From contig WJKD01000763.1 in the NCBI GenBank assembly GCA_014729315.1, positions 1-8,594 on the forward strand: 8,594 bases of DNA. The letters run 5' to 3'. Shown here piece by piece: positions 5,529 through 8,594 of this stretch. Each line of letters opens with the position of its first letter. Within the stretch, counting starts at the first letter, position 1. The position numbers and the translations under genes are program-made. The notes under the pieces were generated by a model that worked only from the letters and a program-made list of their open reading frames with translations, searched no databases and was not told the DNA's origin. Source of the DNA: Promethearchaeota archaeon (GTDB lineage Archaea > Asgardarchaeota > Lokiarchaeia > Sigynarchaeales > SOKP01).

Positions 5529-6194
5529 TTATATAAGATTGCTTAATTCCCTTACGTGATAAGTCCTGTTTGCTCTATTGATCTTTATAAATCTCTTAAT
5601 TTCGAGATTATTTAAGAAATCCCTCATCTGAGCCTTGTTCTTTTTTAACTTTTGCGCAAGACCTTTAATATCGGTCTCGTAATCTCTTAAAATTTGTAAA
5701 ATCTCCTTATATCTTGCGTAAATTTCGTTCACTAAATACTCTAAAGACTTTTTTATGTTTACACCCGTCGTTGCGATAGTAGGAAACATTTTCACATCGT
5801 CGGATAAATTATTTTGCTTGATGATCGTGGCAGGATCTCTTGCATTTTCTTTATCTTGCTTGTTTGCTGCATATACGATTGGAGTGTTATTTTTTCGAAT
5901 ACTATTTAAAATTGAAATAGCTTCTTTATCTTTTTCGGGCTTTGCCGCATCGAAAATAAATATATATCCATCAGCCCCGCTACAAACTATTTCGCGCATT
6001 ACCTTAAATCTTAAGAGTCCTGGAGTCCCAAACAAAAAGACTTCGAATTTGTCGAGCTTAATCGAACCCAAATCCATTGCGACAGTATAGAATTTGTTCC
6101 CTCTTTTGACTTGAACATTTAGACTATTTTTATCAAGATAATTAATGTATTGCGATTTTCCTCCTTGTAATGCTCCCGTAACCACGATCTTCAC
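5529..6194 (-). CDS. Small GTPase (COG2229-like) with C-terminal winged-helix domain
   Basis: This 221-residue protein starts with GTG. Residues 1-160 are a P-loop GTPase: G1 GALQGGKS (7-14), a possible switch I Thr at 37, G3 FLFGTPG (53-59), G4 NKQD (111-114) and a G5-like ATTG (141-144). The G3 motif has Gly where Ras-type proteins have the Mg-contacting Asp (DxxG). The FGTPG form is what I recall for the COG2229 group, related to MglA and SRP-receptor-beta-like GTPases. Residues about 158-215 look like a winged helix: helices around YKEILQIL, IKGLAQKL and AQMRDFLNNLEIKRFI, then a wing INRANRTYHV. This suggests a nucleotide-controlled switch attached to a DNA- or protein-binding module. There is no lipidation motif or membrane segment. 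The gene stands alone, convergent with the 114-aa gene and divergent from hdrA. Confidence 0.85.
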   Translation of the reverse strand: MKIVVTGALQGGKSQYINYLDKNSLNVQVKRGNKFYTVAMDLGSIKLDKFEVFLFGTPGLLRFKVMREIVCSGADGYIFIFDAAKPEKDKEAISILNSIRKNNTPIVYAANKQDKENARDPATIIKQNNLSDDVKMFPTIATTGVNIKKSLEYLVNEIYARYKEILQILRDYETDIKGLAQKLKKNKAQMRDFLNNLEIKRFIKINRANRTYHVRELSNLI

Positions 6195-6210
6195 TCTAAA
6201 ACACCGTAAA

Positions 6211-6222
6211 ATATTATATTAT
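6211..6222 (-). promoter_or_regulatory. TATA box of the GTPase gene
   Basis: The minus-strand sequence ATAATATAAT, centred about 22 nt before the GTG at 6194, is a plausible TATA box. A second A/T element (TTATTTAC) lies a few bases further upstream. The spacing predicts a leaderless or nearly leaderless mRNA and supports the GTG start. Confidence 0.45.
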
Positions 6223-6450
6223 GTAAATAAAAAAAGCTTTACTTCTTGATAAAAAATTGTTTAAACTTACTTAAAAATGTAATGAATTAGGAAGATTTAC
6301 TATTTTTTCAAAATACGAAGATATGATTTTTATAGAGAATTGTGAAAAAAAGAAAAATTTGGGAAAAAATGATAAAAAAAATGAAAAAGTTCGTAATTAC
6401 TATTATTGACTTGAAAAAATTGCTTAACGGTTAAAATTAAATTCGTAATC

Positions 6451-6480
6451 CTTTTGAAAAAGATCAAAAGTAACTTTTTG
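6451..6480 (+). repeat. Three-arm inverted repeat (mutually exclusive hairpins)
   Basis: CTTTTGA (6451-6457) pairs with TCAAAAG (6464-6470). The latter can instead pair, with one bulged T, with CTTTTTG (6474-6480). Such competing arms are typical of switch or attenuator leaders. However, the best TATA box for hdrA lies downstream at 6529-6540, so this element would be outside that transcript unless another start exists. Confidence 0.3.
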
Positions 6481-6528
6481 TTAAATAAAGCATTAATATA
6501 AATCCAAATTTCGTAAAGTAACCATAAC

Positions 6529-6540
6529 ATTTATATACTT
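6529..6540 (+). promoter_or_regulatory. Strong TATA box upstream of hdrA
   Basis: ATTTATATACTT is the closest match to the archaeal TATA consensus in this gap, with purine-containing GTAAAGTAACC upstream as a possible BRE. It predicts transcription from about 6560 and a purine-rich leader of about 80 nt. The leader contains a tandem ATCGAAAA (6584-6599) and AAAAGGAAA (6621-6629), a weak ribosome site some 15 nt before the ATG. A weaker TATA-like element (AAATATTAAA, 6611-6620) could drive a leaderless transcript instead. Confidence 0.5.
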
Positions 6541-6642
6541 TTCCGTCATATTTACAGAATTAGGAAAATCTTCAATAAAAAGTATCGAAAAATCGAAAAA
6601 TAAATTGAATAAATATTAAAAAAAGGAAACAATCTTAAAAAA

Positions 6643-8594
6643 ATGAGAAAAAAAAGTATAATGGTGATTGGTGGTGGTATATCTGGAATTGAATCATCTT
6701 TGACACTTGCAGAACAAGGGTATCATGTAATACTCGTTGAGAAAACCTCCTCTGTTGGAGGAAGAATGGCTCAATTGGATAAGACTTTTCCTACGTTAGA
6801 TTGCTCTATATGCATTTTGGCACCAAAAATGGTCGAGGTTAGCAGACATCCCAATGTAGATCTATTAGCGTACTCTGAAGTAGAACATGTTGAAGGTGAA
6901 CCAGGAAACTTCAAAGTAAAAGTTCGCAAAAAGGCGAGATATGTTGATTGGGATGCGTGTACAGGATGTGGTGCGTGTTCTGAAAAATGTCCGATGAAGA
7001 AAATCCCGAATGAATTTGAAGAGGGGATGGGCAATAGGACCGCAATTTACATCCCTTTTCCTCAAGCAGTTCCACGAAAAGCAGTTATTGACGCAGATAA
7101 GTGTCTTTATTTGACGAAAGGTGCTTGTCAATTATGCGAGAAAGAATGTGAGGCTGGAGCGATTAATTTTGAAGAGGAGGATGAGGTTCTTGATTTTAAT
7201 GTCGCCTCGATTATTGTTGCTACGGGATACGATCAGCTCGATCCCTCAGTACTGGCAAGATATCATTATGGAGAATATCCCAATGTCATTACGGCGATGC
7301 AATACGAAAGATTACTGAGCGCTTCTGGTCCTACGGGAGGTGAGATCCTCAGACCCTCGGACGGACTACACGCTCACAAAATCGGATTTGTTGCGTGTGT
7401 TGGCTCAAGAAACGAGGATCTCTGCGCCTATTGTTCTAAATTTTGCTGCATGTACATGGCCAAGGAAGGTGTCGTAACGCGCGAGCATGCTCCAGACACT
7501 AGTGTCACAATATTCTTTAACGACACAAGAGTTATCGGAAAAAATCAAGAGGAATTTATCGAAAGAGCTAAAAATGAATACGAAATCCAGTATTATCATG
7601 GAATTCCAGGTGATATTAGAGAAAATCCCGAGAATCACAACTTGTATGTAAAACACGCTAATTTAGACACAGGAGAGGTAGAAACGACGGAATTTGATTT
7701 AGTCGTATTAGCTAACGCTGTAATACCTAGAAAGGATGCGAAGAATGTTGCTGATATTCTTGGCATAGAACAAAACGAATTTGGATTTTTCTCCACAAAA
7801 GATTCTACTGAGGATTTAAGATCTACCGAAGAAGGGATTTATGTAACTGGATCTTGTCAATCTCCTGATGATATTGCGAATTCGGTAGCAAAAGCAGGCG
7901 GTGCCGCAGCACTCGCTGCAGCTCACGCCACACCATTAAGTAAGGAAGAACAAGAAGTTGAATTACCCCCTTTAAAAACAGTGAATCCCAAGGACGATCC
8001 AAGAATAGGAGTTTTCATATGTCGATGTGGAATCAACATTGCAGGATACATGGATATTCCGGCTTTAGTTGAATACGCTAAAACCCTACCGAATGTAGTT
8101 TTTTCGATGGAGAATAAATACAGCTGCTCTCAATTAACTCAAGATATTATTAAAGAAAAGATAGAGGAGCTCAATTTAAACAGAGTCCTTGTAGCAGCAT
8201 GTACGCCGAGAACGCATGAGCCTCTATTCCAAAAAACAATTCGAGAAGCGGGTTTAAACGAGTATTTGTTTAATTTTGTGAGTATTCGTGAATTAGATTC
8301 GTGGGTTCACATGAATAATGAAGCTAAAGCTACAGATAAAGCGAAAGATCTCATTCGGATGGGCGTCGCTAGAGTAACGAAACAAAAGGTCGAACATAAA
8401 ATCAAGGGAGAAGTTATTCCTGAAGCACTAATTGTAGGAGGTGGTATAGCAGGTATCACTGCAGCAATGGAAATAGCTAGAAAAGGTTTCAAAGTCCATT
8501 TAGTTGAAAAAGAAGGTAAATTAGGCGGTCAACTTAACTACATATATAAAATTAATTTTGATCGTATTAGTTCGCAAGAATTTCTCGAGGAAAA
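6643..8594 (+). CDS. hdrA: HdrA-type FAD/iron-sulfur oxidoreductase, tandem-module form (3' end beyond window)
   Basis: The frame is open from the ATG to the window end (650 codons and counting); an in-frame TAA at 6610 excludes a longer N-terminus. Module 1 starts with FAD motif GGGISG (10-15), then GGRMAQLDKTFPTLDCSICI (39-58). Two [4Fe-4S] motifs follow, C106-x2-C109-x2-C112-x3-C116 and C154/C162/C165/C169, and then the Cys-rich CAYCSKFCCMYMAKEG (261-276). From about 454 an HdrA N-terminal domain appears (CRCGINIAG 460-468, C495, CTPRTHEP 520-527, WVH 554-556). After it comes a second FAD motif, GGGIAG (599-604), with GGQLNY (628-633). So HdrA domains occur twice, the first copy lacking the usual N-terminal domain. 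HdrA carries the FAD that splits electrons between ferredoxin and a second acceptor in complexes with HdrBC and MvhD-type partners, in the cytoplasm. Fused HdrA proteins are known in anaerobic archaea and bacteria. Partners and the C-terminus lie outside the window. Confidence 0.9.
   Translation, partial: MRKKSIMVIGGGISGIESSLTLAEQGYHVILVEKTSSVGGRMAQLDKTFPTLDCSICILAPKMVEVSRHPNVDLLAYSEVEHVEGEPGNFKVKVRKKARYVDWDACTGCGACSEKCPMKKIPNEFEEGMGNRTAIYIPFPQAVPRKAVIDADKCLYLTKGACQLCEKECEAGAINFEEEDEVLDFNVASIIVATGYDQLDPSVLARYHYGEYPNVITAMQYERLLSASGPTGGEILRPSDGLHAHKIGFVACVGSRNEDLCAYCSKFCCMYMAKEGVVTREHAPDTSVTIFFNDTRVIGKNQEEFIERAKNEYEIQYYHGIPGDIRENPENHNLYVKHANLDTGEVETTEFDLVVLANAVIPRKDAKNVADILGIEQNEFGFFSTKDSTEDLRSTEEGIYVTGSCQSPDDIANSVAKAGGAAALAAAHATPLSKEEQEVELPPLKTVNPKDDPRIGVFICRCGINIAGYMDIPALVEYAKTLPNVVFSMENKYSCSQLTQDIIKEKIEELNLNRVLVAACTPRTHEPLFQKTIREAGLNEYLFNFVSIRELDSWVHMNNEAKATDKAKDLIRMGVARVTKQKVEHKIKGEVIPEALIVGGGIAGITAAMEIARKGFKVHLVEKEGKLGGQLNYIYKINFDRISSQEFLEE

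Larger units (their letters stand above)
6195..6642. other. Divergent intergenic region between the GTPase gene and hdrA
   Basis: This extremely A+T-rich stretch of about 450 bp has no credible gene. A 66-codon open frame on the minus strand (6330-6530) is made of Phe/Leu/Asn runs from poly-A sequence. The region holds the GTPase promoter, the hdrA promoter, an inverted repeat with a third competing arm (6451-6480), the interrupted palindrome TTAAC-G-GTTAA (6424-6434) and a near-identical 13-mer, GAATTAGGAARAT, at 6284 and 6557. No tRNA or snoRNA-like fold was noticed. Confidence 0.6.

Noticed and set aside
6323..6409. 28-residue plus-strand frame rich in Lys and Asn
   Set aside because: It is low complexity and too short, with no conserved feature or clear promoter spacing.
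6330..6530. 66-codon minus-strand frame rich in Phe, Leu and Tyr
   Set aside because: It is composed of poly-A/T runs between divergent promoters, with no protein-like pattern.
6771..7131. Minus-strand frames opposite hdrA
   Set aside because: They are antisense shadows of a clearly recognised gene.
1..8594. CRISPR array, insertion sequence, tRNA or rRNA gene, or known defence system
   Set aside because: No regularly spaced repeats, transposase motifs, terminal inverted repeats, or G+C-rich RNA folds were found in the intergenic stretches.

Overview
The window looks like a piece of a strongly A+T-rich archaeal chromosome, most probably an Asgard (Lokiarchaeia-like) archaeon. Three things point this way. 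Most genes have a TATA box, and in several of them it lies about 20-35 nt before the start codon, with no Shine-Dalgarno sequence, as in leaderless or short-leader archaeal transcripts. There is an archaeal-type XPF/ERCC4 nuclease and a large HdrA of the anaerobic electron-bifurcating kind. There are also eukaryote-flavoured modules: a vWA domain joined to a RING/PHD-like zinc finger, and a Ras-superfamily-like small GTPase. The taxonomic call is inference; no rRNA or other marker gene is present.

Layout from left to right. Positions 1-80 may hold the first 26 codons of a minus-strand gene that leaves the window. Positions 81-433 are intergenic, with a strong hairpin, a pyrimidine tract and the promoter of a plus-strand XPF-like nuclease (434-1207). 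Convergent to it, on the minus strand, are three genes that each have their own TATA box: an unrecognised 185-aa charged helical protein (1247-1804), a 480-aa sulfatase-fold enzyme with threonine at the nucleophile position (1932-3374), and a 385-aa vWA + RING/PHD-like + zinc-ribbon protein (3517-4674). A divergent gap of about 180 bp leads to two small plus-strand orphan genes, a 72-aa one-helix membrane protein (4856-5074) and a 114-aa soluble protein (5148-5492). Convergent to those is a minus-strand small GTPase with a C-terminal winged helix (5529-6194). A gap of about 450 bp follows, and then the plus-strand start of a tandem-module HdrA (6643 to the window end, incomplete).

I see no single operon or pathway. 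The genes are mostly monocistronic and alternate in strand, which is typical of these genomes. The possible system-level theme is regulatory: the vWA/zinc-finger protein looks like a scaffold or E3-like adaptor, and the GTPase joined to a DNA-binding-type domain looks like a switch. They lie near each other but on separate transcripts, so any partnership is speculative. HdrA points to anaerobic, ferredoxin-linked energy metabolism.
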